This document shows, piece after piece, positions 25,804-35,740 of a DNA stretch of 64,000 nt. How positions within the stretch are numbered: the first letter of the stretch is position 1; every line of letters begins with the position of its first letter. This stretch comes from Cohnella thailandensis. GTDB lineage: Bacteria; Bacillota; Bacilli; Paenibacillales; Paenibacillaceae. Below the pieces are notes generated by a model. The model was not told where the DNA came from. It saw only the letters and a list, made by a program, of their open reading frames with translations, and searched no databases. The stretch covers positions 62,001 through 126,000 of the forward strand of contig NZ_JACJVQ010000006.1 of the NCBI RefSeq assembly GCF_014212135.1, read 5' to 3'. The translations under genes and the position numbers were made by a program.

Positions 25804-26321
25804 ACAAAATTCTCCCCCAACGATTCGACGCGAACGAATGGTTCCTGATCGTTTCTCTCCTCTGCGTGGTCGTAATCGCCTCGTTGCTGCCCCGCCGGTT
25901 TCCGGCGATCGTCACGATCGTTTTTTTGTCCCTCGGCTTCGGAATTTCCATGTGCGCCGATTTCTTTTTCGCTCCTCCGCCTAACGACTTTTACGACGTG
26001 AACGATTCCAAGTACTACGAGCTGTTCGAGATTCCGTTCTATTACTTGTACGCGCCGTTCGCGTACCTTTTCGTCTACTTCTTCGACAAATGGAAAATCC
26101 GAGGACTTCTCGTGACGCTGTACGTGCTTATCTGGTCCGCCATAGGCACCGGCTTCGAAGCGCTTGCGGTTTATTTTCACGTCTTCAGATACAAGACGTG
26201 GCGACTGGAGTACTCGTGGGTTTTCTACCTGGCCGTTCAATCCATTTATCTGCTGTTGTATCACATTATTAAAAAGCAATACAACGAAACCAAGCGCGAG
26301 GAGGGCAGGGATTGGCCTTGA
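25800..26321 (+). CDS. Small polytopic membrane protein, CBO0543-like
   Basis: The 173-residue protein starts at TTG within the stop codon of the previous gene, with GTAAGGATG upstream. It has about five helices. The pattern of a short acidic loop (NDFYDVNDSKYYELFEIP) and a late aromatic helix region (FEALAVYFHVFRYKTWR) resembles CBO0543-type membrane proteins, whose role is unknown. Confidence 0.6.
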   Translation: MNKILPQRFDANEWFLIVSLLCVVVIASLLPRRFPAIVTIVFLSLGFGISMCADFFFAPPPNDFYDVNDSKYYELFEIPFYYLYAPFAYLFVYFFDKWKIRGLLVTLYVLIWSAIGTGFEALAVYFHVFRYKTWRLEYSWVFYLAVQSIYLLLYHIIKKQYNETKREEGRDWP

Positions 26322-26344
26322 CCGCCAAATTGGGCCAGCCGATC

Positions 26345-26479
26345 CTAGTCCGCCGCTTTCGGGGAACGGATTACGTTCAAGGCTGCCCAGAACAACAGGA
26401 GAGCGATGACGGGATGAAGGGCGGATAGTCCCCCGATCCGGGAGGAGAAGATCGCCGTCAGGAAGATGCCGACGATCAT
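26345..26479 (-). pseudogene. Membrane-protein C-terminal remnant or very short gene
   Basis: Forty-four codons encode a hydrophobic stretch with ALHPVIALLLFWAALNV. It reads like the C-terminal end of a small polytopic membrane protein. There is no ribosome binding site, and the frame upstream runs into an unrelated plus-strand remnant, so it is probably debris. Confidence 0.3.
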
Positions 26480-26663
26480 TCCGAATAAGAAACGTCTTGG
26501 CAGGCTCCGCGAAGACGCGGATCCGAGAGCTGTCGCGGACTTGCTGCTCGGAAGCTGCTTTCAGCATGCGTTCCAATCGAACTTTCTGGGCAGGGTCGAG
26601 TCTCGGGAAGAACGGATCGAATTTGTCCGTCGCGTTCTGAATCCGTTATTTCCCGGCGAATAG
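26418..26663 (+). pseudogene. TetR-type regulator C-terminal remnant
   Basis: The open stretch ends with ADPRAVADLLLGSCFQHAF followed by NFLG and RIEFVRRVLNPLF, typical of the ligand domain end of TetR regulators. No HTH and no convincing start are present, so the N-terminal half is gone. The rest of the gap 26,322-26,994 holds a terminator and an AT-rich leader. Confidence 0.4.
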
Positions 26664-26674
26664 AAACAGATAAC

Positions 26675-26723
26675 AAGAGCGGATCCCGTCGGCTTGCAAG
26701 GCTGTCGCGACCCGCTCTTTTTT
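26675..26723 (+). terminator. Rho-independent terminator
   Basis: AAGAGCGG pairs with CCGCTCTT followed by TTTTTT; the loop is long with weak internal pairing. It follows the TetR remnant, which suggests a once-functional gene. Confidence 0.65.
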
Positions 26724-26994
26724 ACCTGCCCCCAAAGACCTATCCGCAAGCAAAACATGTCGATTGAGGCCGCATAAATACTGGGATTCTGTCGCCTCTT
26801 GTTGGTTTCCGTCATCGGGAAAAACCGCCATAAAAATTCTGATTTGGAAAAAAGGAGATGCCCGATTTTTGTAGAATATTTGTCCATTACCTCAACCTGT
26901 GAACGATATCGGACGAATTCGAAGATCGATGCTGAACGTCAACTTGGTGGATGCTGTCGCTTGGACTACATTGACGAGAATGGGGTCGAAAGTC

Positions 26995-29823
26995 ATGCTG
27001 AAACGAGAGCAAATGAGGTATTCCCGCCTGGCCAATCTCACCAAGCTGATCAACATGAATCTGGAGCTGCGCGAGGTGCTGGTGCACGTGACGACCGCGA
27101 TCTCGGAGGAGATCGTGCAGTGCGATTCGGTCGGCATCTACCTGCCGCAGAAGGACGGGACTTTCCGGGGGTACGTGGGCAAGCCGGAGGTGCTGAACGG
27201 ATGGACCTTGGACATGCACGTCATCGACACCGAATACGACCGCTTGGCCAAGGAAGTCATCGAGACGAAGAGGACGATCTACATTCCGGATACGTCGAAG
27301 GACGATAGGCCCGACCCCCGAGCCGTCGAGGGCTTCAAGATCAAGTCGCTGCTGGCTCTCCCGATCTCCTACGAGCAAGAGCTGTACGGGCTTGTTTTCC
27401 TCTTCGACTACGGCACCCCGATGAACCTGACGGAATTCGAGATCCAGACGGTAGAAGCTTACTTGAACATGGCCGCCGTCGCCATTCAGAATGCTAAGCA
27501 TCTGGCGTACAAGGAGAGCCTTATCGCCGAGAAGCAGCTGCTGCTCGACGTGACGAGCGACCTGGCGATGTGCTCCACCATGCAGGAGAGCCTGGACACT
27601 TGCTTCTTCTACTTGGGGAAGGTGCTGGACAACTCCAATATCGGAGTCCATCTGCTCGACCCGATTACCGAGACGAAGATCAAGCCGATGCGGCTGAGCC
27701 GGGACAGCGACTGGACGGAAGAAGCCTGGATGCGGGAGCACAGCAAGTTTACGATTGACGAGAGCAACGACGCCGTGTTCCAGGAAGTGATTCGCACGAA
27801 GAAGGCGGTTCTCATCCCCGACGTGTATAAGGATGAGCGTCCCAACCACGAGCTGTGCCGTCGATTCGGAATGAAAGGGCTGTTCATGCTGCCGATGGTG
27901 TCCAGGGGAGAAGTGCTCGGAGTCATTCCCGTCGTCAGCCTGGAGGGAGAGCAGCTCGGCTATTCGAAGTCGACGATCGAGCTGGCTCAATCTATCGTGG
28001 ACGCGACCGCTTCGACGATCTCCAACGTTCTGTTTCTGGAGAAGCAGGAGAGCATTATCCGGGAGAGAACGTCGGAGATTACGGAGAAGAACCGGGAGCT
28101 GGAGACGGTCGTCGCGGAGTTGCGGCAGCTCAGCAGGGAGCGGGAGCTGATTCTCAATTCGGCCGGCGAAGGGATCTTCGGACTCGACCTCGACCGCCGC
28201 ATTACCTTCTGCAACCCCTCCGGCGCCTCCATTCTCGGCTACGATTCCCGCAAGGAATTGATCGGGCGGAATGCCAGCCTTATTTTCAACGGGACTGCGG
28301 AGTTAATGCCGGGGACTTCCCCCGCCGGGGGCAAAGGGCATTGGGACACGTTCTCCGAGGTGGAGAAGTTCTATCGCCGGGACGGAACGAGCTTCCCGGT
28401 CGAATTCGTTATTTCTTCGATCCGCGAGAAGGGCGAGATCGTCGGCGAGGTCGTCACCTTCAAGGATATTACCCAACGGAGGCAGATGGAGGAGAAGGTC
28501 CGCTACCACGCGTATTTCGATAGCCTGACCGATCTGCCCAATCGGGTTTATCTGAAGGATCGGCTGCATGAGAGCATCGCCGCGGCGGTTCGGGAGGACA
28601 AGAAGCTGGCGCTGCTCTACCTGGATCTGGACCGCTTCAAGCTGGTCAACGACTCGCTCGGCCATAGCTATGGCGACATCCTGCTCCGCGAGGTGGCGAG
28701 GCGGCTGATGGGCTGCGTTCCCCAGGGGGCCACGGTCTCCCGCGAAGGCGGCGACGAATTCATGATTCTGCTTCCCGGCATCGCCGGCGAGGACGAGGTG
28801 CTGAGCGTCGTGCAGGCCGTCAAGGATTCCTTCCAGAAGCCGTTCCAGCTTCTCGAGCACGAGATTTACATGAAGACGAGCATCGGGATCAGCGTGTTCC
28901 CCGATAACGGAAGCTCGGTGGACGCCTTGATCAAGAACGCCGATACGGCGATGTACAAGTCCAAGGAAGTGGCCGGGAACACCCATCATTTCTTCCGGGA
29001 AGGGATGGACACCCGGACGTTCGAGAGCGTCAAGCTGGAGAACGACCTGTACAAGGCGCTCGAGCGCCAAGAGCTTCAGCTCTATTACCAGCCCCAGGTC
29101 GACTATGCGACGAACCGGCTGGTGGGCGTGGAGGCGCTGCTGAGGTGGATGCATCCGGAACGGGGGATGATCCCGCCCGACCGGTTTATTCCGATCGCGG
29201 AGGAGACGGCGCTTATCGTGCCGATCGGCGAATGGGTGCTTCGGACCGCCTGCCGGCAGCTGAAGGAATGGCACCGGATGGGTTACCCGCGTATCAGCAT
29301 GTCGGTGAATCTGTCGGCCCGCCAGTTCGAGCAGAACAATCTATTCCCGCTCGTGAAGTCCATTCTGGAGGAGATCGACCTGCCGCCGGAATATCTTCAG
29401 CTGGAGCTGACGGAGAACCTGATCATCAAGAACACCGAGGTCACGCTGCGGACGATGAAGCAGCTGAAGGGGCTCGGAATCAACATCGCGGTCGACGACT
29501 TCGGAACCGGCTACTCCTCGCTGGGCTATCTGAAGAATCTGCCGATCGATATCCTGAAGATCGACAAAACCTTCCTTCAAGACATCGCGAAGGACGGGGA
29601 CAACGCCACCATTACCCATGCGATTATCGCGCTGGCCCAGAATCTGAAGCTCAGCGTGATCGCCGAAGGGGTCGAGACGGAGCAGCACGTCGAATTCTTA
29701 TCCGCCCGCAATTGCTACCTGATGCAAGGTTATTACTTCAGCCGCCCGATGAGGGCGCATGACATAGCCGATCAGTATTTCCATTCGGACAGACGCTTGG
29801 AAAAAAGAGCAGGGGGTTTATAA
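26995..29823 (+). CDS. GAF-GAF-PAS-GGDEF-EAL cyclic-di-GMP signalling protein
   Basis: From this start the protein has 942 residues: GAF at about 25-165, second GAF at about 190-345, coiled coil, PAS at about 385-490, GGDEF (SREGGDEF near 584), and EAL (GVEALLRW near 711, [19 protein letters not shown]). Both active-site motifs are intact, so it could make and degrade c-di-GMP, with GAF/PAS sensing. An RxxD inhibitory site is not visible five residues before GGDEF. The start is uncertain: the frame is open to a GTG at 26,899, but no good ribosome binding site is seen and the extra residues are not domain-like. The next gene begins two bases after its stop. Confidence 0.88.
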   Translation: MLKREQMRYSRLANLTKLINMNLELREVLVHVTTAISEEIVQCDSVGIYLPQKDGTFRGYVGKPEVLNGWTLDMHVIDTEYDRLAKEVIETKRTIYIPDTSKDDRPDPRAVEGFKIKSLLALPISYEQELYGLVFLFDYGTPMNLTEFEIQTVEAYLNMAAVAIQNAKHLAYKESLIAEKQLLLDVTSDLAMCSTMQESLDTCFFYLGKVLDNSNIGVHLLDPITETKIKPMRLSRDSDWTEEAWMREHSKFTIDESNDAVFQEVIRTKKAVLIPDVYKDERPNHELCRRFGMKGLFMLPMVSRGEVLGVIPVVSLEGEQLGYSKSTIELAQSIVDATASTISNVLFLEKQESIIRERTSEITEKNRELETVVAELRQLSRERELILNSAGEGIFGLDLDRRITFCNPSGASILGYDSRKELIGRNASLIFNGTAELMPGTSPAGGKGHWDTFSEVEKFYRRDGTSFPVEFVISSIREKGEIVGEVVTFKDITQRRQMEEKVRYHAYFDSLTDLPNRVYLKDRLHESIAAAVREDKKLALLYLDLDRFKLVNDSLGHSYGDILLREVARRLMGCVPQGATVSREGGDEFMILLPGIAGEDEVLSVVQAVKDSFQKPFQLLEHEIYMKTSIGISVFPDNGSSVDALIKNADTAMYKSKEVAGNTHHFFREGMDTRTFESVKLENDLYKALERQELQLYYQPQVDYATNRLVGVEALLRWMHPERGMIPPDRFIPIAEETALIVPIGEWVLRTACRQLKEWHRMGYPRISMSVNLSARQFEQNNLFPLVKSILEEIDLPPEYLQLELTENLIIKNTEVTLRTMKQLKGLGINIAVDDFGTGYSSLGYLKNLPIDILKIDKTFLQDIAKDGDNATITHAIIALAQNLKLSVIAEGVETEQHVEFLSARNCYLMQGYYFSRPMRAHDIADQYFHSDRRLEKRAGGL

Positions 29824-29824
29824 G

Positions 29825-31474
29825 ATGAAGGCAGCGAGAATGGTGTTGGATTATCTGCAAAGAGGAGACGTCAAGTATTTATTCGGCATTCCGGCGGGCT
29901 CGGTGAACGCCTTTTTCGACGCGCTTAACGACATGCCGCAGCTCGTTCCGGTCGTCGCCAAGCATGAAGGAGCCGCTTCCTATATGGCTGCCGCGTATGC
30001 CAAATATTCCGGCGGGCTAAGCGTGGCGATCGGCTGCAGCGGGCCGGGGGGAACGAATCTCGTTACCGGGGCCGCCAACGCGATGCGCGAGCATCTGCCG
30101 GTTCTTTTTATTACCGGTGCCGTGCCCGTCGGCACGATGGGCCTCAACGCTTCCCAAGAGCTCGATGCGGCACCCGTGTTCCGCCCGGTCACCAAGTACA
30201 GCGCGCTCGTGAAGGACGCCAAGGAGCTGCTGCCCGAGCTGGCCAAGGCTTGCCAGATCGCGGTCTCGGACGTTCCCGGCCCGGTGCATATCGCGATCCC
30301 GATCGACGTGCAGCATGCCGAGGTCGGCCAGCCCGAGCTTCCTCCGTTCCCGACGCGCAAGCCGATCATTCCCGACCTGGAGACGATCCGGCAAGCCGCC
30401 AAGGAGCTGTGGAAGCGCAAGGACGGCGTCATTCTGGCGGGCCAAGGGATCCGCGGCTCGGTGGACGTGCTGCTGGAGCTGGCCGAGCTGCTTCATTGGC
30501 CGATCGTCGCCACCCCTCAAGCGAAAGGATATATTCCGGAGGATCATCCGCTGCTCGTCGGCGTGTTCGGCTTCGCGGGCCATGAAGCGGCCGCGGGATT
30601 GATCGCGGACGGAGGGGGACAGGCCCTTCTGATCGCGGGCTCCAGCCTGGGCGAGACGGCGACGAACAATTACAACGCCAGCCTCGCGAAGGGGCGGTAC
30701 ACGGTTCAGATGGACTTCGATTCCACGGTGTTCGGCCGCAAGTATCCGGTCGATCTTCCGGTTCTCGGCGATATCAACCTGAGCCTCCTGCTTCTGTTGG
30801 AAGAGCTGCGGGCGCTAGGGGCGAAGACGGAACGGCCGGAGGCGCCGCCTCATCCGGCGAAGAAGCCCAAGCAGGAGGCGCTCCGATTGGAATACAACAC
30901 GCAGAACGCGCTTCTCGCTCTGCAGGAGAAGCTTCCGGCCAATACGAGGTACGCAATCGATATCGGGGAATTCATGTCCTACGCGATCCATCACATGAAG
31001 GTGCTCGAGCCGGACTCCTACAGCATCAACGTCCACTTCGGCGCGATGGGAAGCGGAATCGGCTCGGCGATCGGCTCGTGCCTGGCGGAGCCGGAGCGAC
31101 CGGTCGTCTGCCTTACGGGCGACGGCTGCTTCTTCATGCACGGAATGGAGATTCTGACGGCCAAGGAATACGGGCTGCCGATCCTGTTCGTCGTCGTCAA
31201 CAACGCCCGCCTGGGCATGGTGTATCACGGGCATTCGCTGCAGTTCAAGCGCACGCACCCTTCCTTCGAGCAAGAGGAGATCGATATCTCCGCGATGGCC
31301 GCGGCCATGGGGATTCCGAGCTACCGGGCGTCGGAGCTGGGGGATCTGGATTCGCCTGCGATCGACCGCTTGCTCGGCACGAAGGGACCGGCACTGCTCG
31401 AGATCGCCCTTAAGGACAACAACACGCCTCCGATGGGAGACCGGGTGAAGTTCTTGTCTTCCTTCGGCAAATAG
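29825..31474 (+). CDS. Thiamine-diphosphate-dependent enzyme, acetolactate synthase/pyruvate oxidase-like
   Basis: The 549-residue protein has the three-domain TPP layout. The N-terminal domain carries the catalytic Glu in AKHEGAASYMAAAYAK, and the C-terminal domain carries the GDG...NN cofactor motif (GDGCFFMHGMEILTAKEY to VVVNN). The family covers acetolactate synthases, pyruvate oxidases and decarboxylases; nothing here selects one. AGGGGG lies inside the end of the preceding c-di-GMP gene, two bases of gap, so they may be cotranscribed although no functional link is evident. Confidence 0.85.
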   Translation: MKAARMVLDYLQRGDVKYLFGIPAGSVNAFFDALNDMPQLVPVVAKHEGAASYMAAAYAKYSGGLSVAIGCSGPGGTNLVTGAANAMREHLPVLFITGAVPVGTMGLNASQELDAAPVFRPVTKYSALVKDAKELLPELAKACQIAVSDVPGPVHIAIPIDVQHAEVGQPELPPFPTRKPIIPDLETIRQAAKELWKRKDGVILAGQGIRGSVDVLLELAELLHWPIVATPQAKGYIPEDHPLLVGVFGFAGHEAAAGLIADGGGQALLIAGSSLGETATNNYNASLAKGRYTVQMDFDSTVFGRKYPVDLPVLGDINLSLLLLLEELRALGAKTERPEAPPHPAKKPKQEALRLEYNTQNALLALQEKLPANTRYAIDIGEFMSYAIHHMKVLEPDSYSINVHFGAMGSGIGSAIGSCLAEPERPVVCLTGDGCFFMHGMEILTAKEYGLPILFVVVNNARLGMVYHGHSLQFKRTHPSFEQEEIDISAMAAAMGIPSYRASELGDLDSPAIDRLLGTKGPALLEIALKDNNTPPMGDRVKFLSSFGK

Positions 31475-31477
31475 AAG

Positions 31478-32092
31478 CTAACGAATAGAGAAGGAGCGCG
31501 AGATCATCTGCCGGAGAGTCTGGATGGTCCGGCCTTTGAACGAGTCGGGGACCGCCTCGCCGGACGGGCTGCAGTAGGAATGGCTGCTGGAGTTCTCGTC
31601 GTAGTCGTACCCAAGCAGGAGCATGGCATGCATGTAATCTTCGGGGAGCGCGTCGGACGGGTAGCTCATCCAGAAGTAGGACGTCGGATAAATTCGAACG
31701 TCGATGTCGCCGGCTCCCGTATGAACGATGAAGAGATCGGTCTCCTGCCGGAGCATCCACTGGTTCTTGGAGAAAAGCGAAATTCGCGATCCTTCCAGGG
31801 CGGACAGCGCGTCCAGGTTGACGCCGAAGGTCTCGTTCAGCGTCCGGCGCAGCCGCGGTCCGGATATCGGGGAGCCGGCGAGGCCGCATTCGCATTCCGC
31901 CAAATACCGCTCAATGACCTCCCGGGCCGTTCCCTGCCCGGGGCAAGGCGGGAGAGAGTCGATGTCGAAGCTATAAATCAGCTCGATGAGCAGGGCGATG
32001 TCGGAAGCGTTCAGCTTCCTTCTGGCGTTTACCAGCCAGCGGTCCATTCTCTCAACCTTGCTTCCTAGCGTTTGGTCCAACTCCATCGGCAT
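31478..32092 (-). CDS. Hypothetical soluble protein
   Basis: The 204-residue protein is unrecognised. It is soluble, without signal peptide; a helical N-terminal half contains ASDIALLIELIYSFDIDSLP and a C-terminal beta-rich half contains DIDVRIYPTSYFWMS. GAGAGGG precedes the ATG at 32,092; a TTG six codons earlier is less likely. It is convergent with the TPP enzyme gene, ending 4 bp from it with no terminator between. Confidence 0.65.
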   Translation of the reverse strand: MPMELDQTLGSKVERMDRWLVNARRKLNASDIALLIELIYSFDIDSLPPCPGQGTAREVIERYLAECECGLAGSPISGPRLRRTLNETFGVNLDALSALEGSRISLFSKNQWMLRQETDLFIVHTGAGDIDVRIYPTSYFWMSYPSDALPEDYMHAMLLLGYDYDENSSSHSYCSPSGEAVPDSFKGRTIQTLRQMISRSFSIR

Positions 32093-32238
32093 TTTCCAAC
32101 CCTCTCCCAATGGTTATAAATCCTAAAATTAACTAATATTATAATCGATTAAGAGAGAATAGACGATAGAGGCTAAGCAACCTTCATGCCCGAGTATCCG
32201 TCTAATTGGAAAATAGAGGGGCGGCGGGGGGCGTGAAG

Positions 32239-32772
32239 ATGGATCGGAACGGGCGGAGCATGGAAACGGACCGGAGCGGGCGGAATCCGCGGCACCGGCC
32301 GTACGGGCAATCCTCATTCGCTAGGACGGCCGGTTACGTCTGCTTGGGGCTTGCGGTTCTGACGGCGATGGGGATGGTTTTCTTCTTCCTGATGGTTAGG
32401 GAACATGAAGAGGATCGCGAACGGGAAAGGCTGTTCCCTTGGCCGGAGCGGGTCGCTTCCGTCCGCGTGCTGAATTCGGACGGCACGGAGAGGCTTCGCG
32501 AGTTTCGCGATGCCGGGCAATTGGAGGAAGTGAAGAAGAGGCTGGGCATCATCCCCCGAACCTACTTCGAGGAACCGGAGCCGAGCGGCACGCTTTATCG
32601 GATAGAGCTGCTTGGGGATGACGAACGGGAAGCGGTCGTTTTTCTGTTAAGCGATCTTAGAGAGAGCGGCGGAGGAGGGAAGATTTACCCGCCTAACCCG
32701 GAGAAAAACGAAGTGTGGAAGCTGTCTCCGGACACGGTCGGGTATTTGGTGGACGCGGCGGAGCCGGCATGA
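32239..32772 (+). CDS. Hypothetical single-pass membrane protein
   Basis: The 177-residue protein has a charged N-terminus rich in Arg and Gly, one membrane helix at about 33-55 and an extracytoplasmic domain with RVLNSDGTERLREF and PRTYFEEPEPSGTLYRIEL. No family is recognised. The start is uncertain: ATG 32,239 and GTG 32,233 both follow a G-rich stretch. Confidence 0.55.
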   Translation: MDRNGRSMETDRSGRNPRHRPYGQSSFARTAGYVCLGLAVLTAMGMVFFFLMVREHEEDRERERLFPWPERVASVRVLNSDGTERLREFRDAGQLEEVKKRLGIIPRTYFEEPEPSGTLYRIELLGDDEREAVVFLLSDLRESGGGGKIYPPNPEKNEVWKLSPDTVGYLVDAAEPA

Positions 32773-32882
32773 GAGACGCTTAGAAGCGAAAAAGAGGGAA
32801 AATCGAAAGTTCGAGCTGCCGATCGTCCTGTCGAGGATGAGGACTTGGCTGGAGACCGGAGAGGTTATGGGGAGCAATTGAT

Positions 32883-32920
32883 AAAAAAGGCTGCCGGCAC
32901 CCTGCGATGCCGACAGCCTT
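32883..32920 (-). terminator. Rho-independent terminator of thrC
   Basis: On the minus strand AAGGCTGTCGGCA pairs with TGCCGGCAGCCTT followed by T6. Confidence 0.85.
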
Positions 32921-32931
32921 TCTTCGTTCGA

Positions 32932-34320
32932 TTAGAAGAACTTCAAGACTTCCGCTTTCACTTCTTCGTTCGAGCCGCCGACCAGCTTCTGGTGCTGCGG
33001 CTTGTCGAACAGCGCTTCGATCTGCGGCGGGAACGTCTGCTCGATGCCGATCAGCTCGATCGCTTCGTTGAACTTCGCCGGGTGGGCGGTCGACAGCGCG
33101 ACCGTCACTTCGTCCTCCGCCGTGAATTTCTCGGCGGCCGCGACGCCGCAAGCGGTGTGCGGATCGAGCAGGTAGCTGTACTCGTCGTGGTAATTGCCGA
33201 TCGTGGCGAGGCACTCGTCGTTCTGAACGCCGTAAGCGGCGAAGTCCTGCTGCACTTGCGCGAGCTTCTCCGCCGGAATGGCGATCTTGCCTTCCTTCTT
33301 GTACGAGTCCATCATCGAGGAGATCGTCGCCGAGTCTTCCCCGTACAGATAGTACAGGTAGCGCTCGAAGTTGCTGGCCACTTGAATGTCCATCGACGGG
33401 CTGTACGTCATGTGGAACTCGCCAGGCTGGTAGACGCCTTCGGTCACGAAGCGCTCCAGGATGTTGTTCTCGTTCGTCGCCAGGATGAGCTTGCCGACCG
33501 GCAATCCCATGCGCTTGGCCAGGTAACCGGCGAAGATGTCGCCGAAGTTGCCCGTCGGAACGCTGAAGTTCACGCGGCCGGTGTGGCCCTGCTTCGCCAG
33601 TTGGAAGTAAGCGTAGAAGTAATACACCGTCTGCGCCAGAATTCGGGCGATATTGATCGAGTTGATCGCGCGCAGGTGATATTCCTGCTTGAACTTCACG
33701 TCGGCGAACAGCTCCTTGATAATGCGCTGGCAATCGTCGAAGTTGCCGTCGACCGACAGGTTGAGCACGTTGGCGTCGTCCACCGTCGTCATCTGCAGCT
33801 CCTGCACCTTGCTCACCTTGCCGTGCGGATGAAGGATGCAGATCCGGATGCCTTCCTTGCCGCGCACTCCCTCGATCGCCGAAGCTCCCGTATCCCCCGA
33901 CGTTGCCCCGAGAATATGGATGATCGAATTCGTTTTCCGCGAGATGTAGGAGTACAGGTTGCCCAAGAATTGAAGAGCGACGTCCTTGAAGGCGAAGGTC
34001 GGCCCATGGAACAGCTCCAGAATGTGCAGGTTGTTGTTCACGCGGCGAACCGGCGTCACTTCCTCGTGGCGGAACGTGCCGTAGCTGTCGTCGATGAGCT
34101 TCTTCAGGTCTTCGCGCGGGATCTCCCCGCCGGTGTATAGAGAGAACACTTCGAGCGCAAGCTCCGGATAAGAAAGCTTCTGCCACTGCGCGAGAGTATC
34201 GGCCGTTAGCTGCGGGATATGCTTCGGAACGAGCAAGCCGCCGTCATCGGCCAGTCCCATCAGGACGGCGTCGACGAAGCCGATCGCGCCTACTTGACCT
34301 CTAGTGCTGATGTAGTCCAT
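32932..34320 (-). CDS. thrC: Threonine synthase
   Basis: The 462-residue protein belongs to the longer threonine synthase class that starts MDYISTRG. The PLP lysine lies in PTFAFKDVALQFLGN (about Lys112), and the phosphate-binding/active-site block ATSGDTGASAIEG is intact. It converts O-phosphohomoserine to threonine in the cytoplasm, the last step of the pathway. I chose the ATG at 34,320 because AAGGGG is 6-7 nt upstream; an ATG 11 codons earlier lacks one. No other threonine genes are adjacent. Confidence 0.93.
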   Translation of the reverse strand: MDYISTRGQVGAIGFVDAVLMGLADDGGLLVPKHIPQLTADTLAQWQKLSYPELALEVFSLYTGGEIPREDLKKLIDDSYGTFRHEEVTPVRRVNNNLHILELFHGPTFAFKDVALQFLGNLYSYISRKTNSIIHILGATSGDTGASAIEGVRGKEGIRICILHPHGKVSKVQELQMTTVDDANVLNLSVDGNFDDCQRIIKELFADVKFKQEYHLRAINSINIARILAQTVYYFYAYFQLAKQGHTGRVNFSVPTGNFGDIFAGYLAKRMGLPVGKLILATNENNILERFVTEGVYQPGEFHMTYSPSMDIQVASNFERYLYYLYGEDSATISSMMDSYKKEGKIAIPAEKLAQVQQDFAAYGVQNDECLATIGNYHDEYSYLLDPHTACGVAAAEKFTAEDEVTVALSTAHPAKFNEAIELIGIEQTFPPQIEALFDKPQHQKLVGGSNEEVKAEVLKFF

Positions 34321-34403
34321 AACGATCCCCTTGTGCGAGCGATTTTCACTCATTGTAACAAATAATGCAGGGGTTTCCCAACCCTCTTTTGGCGTGTTCT
34401 GCG

Positions 34404-34444
34404 AAAAAAACCGCCCGAAATCCCCAAAGAGGATCTCGAGCGGT
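34404..34444 (-). terminator. Rho-independent terminator of fbaA
   Basis: On the minus strand ACCGCTCGAGATCC pairs with GGATTTCGGGCGGT (few mismatches) around CTCTTTGG, followed by T7. Confidence 0.8.
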
Positions 34445-34468
34445 CGTATCAGGCGTCAGCCTGCTAAA

Positions 34469-35326
34469 TTATGCCTTGCCGTTGGAGCCGAACTCGCGAA
34501 TCTTGCCGATAACCGTTTGCTTGATCGCTTCGCGGCCTGGGCCGATGAACTTGCGCGGATCGTAAACGGTGGCGTTGCCTGCAAGGACTTCGCGAACAGC
34601 CTTGGTGAATTCGATTTGGTTCTCGGTGTTCACGTTGATCTTGGCCGTTCCGAGCGAAACGGACTTCTTGATTTGCTCGGTCGGGATGCCGGTGCCGCCG
34701 TGCAGAACGAGCGGAAGGTTGATCGTCTTGCAGATCTCTTCCATCTCCTTGAAGCCCAGCTTCGGTTCGCCCTTGTAAGGACCGTGAACGGAGCCCAGAG
34801 CAGGAGCGAGGCAATCGATGCCCGTGCGCTCAACGAGTTCGAGGCATTCCTTCGGATCCGCGTAGATGACGCCGTCCGCAATAACGTCGTCTTCTTGGCC
34901 GCCGACCGTGCCCAGCTCGGCTTCGACGGATACGCCGCGAGCATGCGCATACTCAACGACTTGCTTCGTCGTAGCGACGTTTTCTTCGAACGGATGGTGG
35001 GAAGCGTCGATCATGACGGAAGTGAAGCCTGCGTCGATAGCGGCCTTACACTTGTCGAAGCTGGAACCATGGTCGAGGTGGATCGCAACCGGAACGGTGA
35101 TCTTGGACTCTTCGATCAGAGCCTTGACGATTGCCGTTACAACCTTGAAGCCGCCCATGTACTTAGCCGCGCCTTCGGATACGCCGAGGATAACCGGGGA
35201 CTGCTCGGATTGAGCGGCGTCCAGGATCGCTTGCGTCCATTCCAGGTTGTTGATGTTGAACTGACCTACCGCATAACCTTCTTTGAGTGCTTTGTTAAGC
35301 ATGTCTTTCATGGATTCCAATGCCAT
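34469..35326 (-). CDS. fbaA: Class II fructose-1,6-bisphosphate aldolase
   Basis: The 285-residue protein has the same length as B. subtilis FbaA. It shows the class II blocks [12 protein letters not shown] with zinc-binding His, [15 protein letters not shown], and [20 protein letters not shown] with further metal and phosphate ligands. It cleaves fructose-1,6-bisphosphate in glycolysis. AGGAGG lies 8 nt before the ATG. It is transcribed alone and ends at a terminator just before the thrC start region. Confidence 0.95.
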   Translation of the reverse strand: MALESMKDMLNKALKEGYAVGQFNINNLEWTQAILDAAQSEQSPVILGVSEGAAKYMGGFKVVTAIVKALIEESKITVPVAIHLDHGSSFDKCKAAIDAGFTSVMIDASHHPFEENVATTKQVVEYAHARGVSVEAELGTVGGQEDDVIADGVIYADPKECLELVERTGIDCLAPALGSVHGPYKGEPKLGFKEMEEICKTINLPLVLHGGTGIPTEQIKKSVSLGTAKINVNTENQIEFTKAVREVLAGNATVYDPRKFIGPGREAIKQTVIGKIREFGSNGKA

Positions 35327-35740
35327 TGTTGTTGCCTCCTACACTGTTTTAGAATCGATGCTTCTATGGTCTTGCCGCAACTCCCGATCGGGACACGGTC
35401 TGCGGGATCCTTCTTAGCCTAGTCTCTCCTGATTGGCTTTCTTGCACACCAGCGGCCGTAACGAACCAGGCAGCTCCCAGCAGGCTCGTCCTCCAATCTC
35501 CTGTCTCTGCAATTCAATTCCCTATTATACATCATCTCTTCGATTTTAGCCGTGTTTCAAGCCAAAAAACGCACCTTTTCGTCGCGATTTTATTCCATTT
35601 CGGTGTGTAAGCGCTGCCTATTGGCAAGGGAAGGGATAAATTCTGGCAGGCAATCCCACCTTATCGATCCGGAATATGGTGCGGAAGGGACGGCGGTGCT
35701 AGAATAGACGAAGCGAGATTTGACAGGGAGGGTCTGCAGG
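35327..35740. other. Intergenic region upstream of fbaA and the SGNH hydrolase
   Basis: No gene is seen. On the minus strand a perfect TATAAT (35,524-35,529) lies about 200 bp before fbaA, with no good -35 at 17 bp, so the aldolase may have a long untranslated leader. No riboswitch fold was recognised. Confidence 0.35.

Noticed and set aside
26899..26994. Longer start for the GGDEF/EAL protein
   Set aside because: No ribosome binding site at the GTG and the residues are not domain-like; kept only as an alternative.
32773..32882. Small RNA gene between the membrane protein gene and the thrC terminator
   Set aside because: No promoter or separate terminator on the plus strand was visible.
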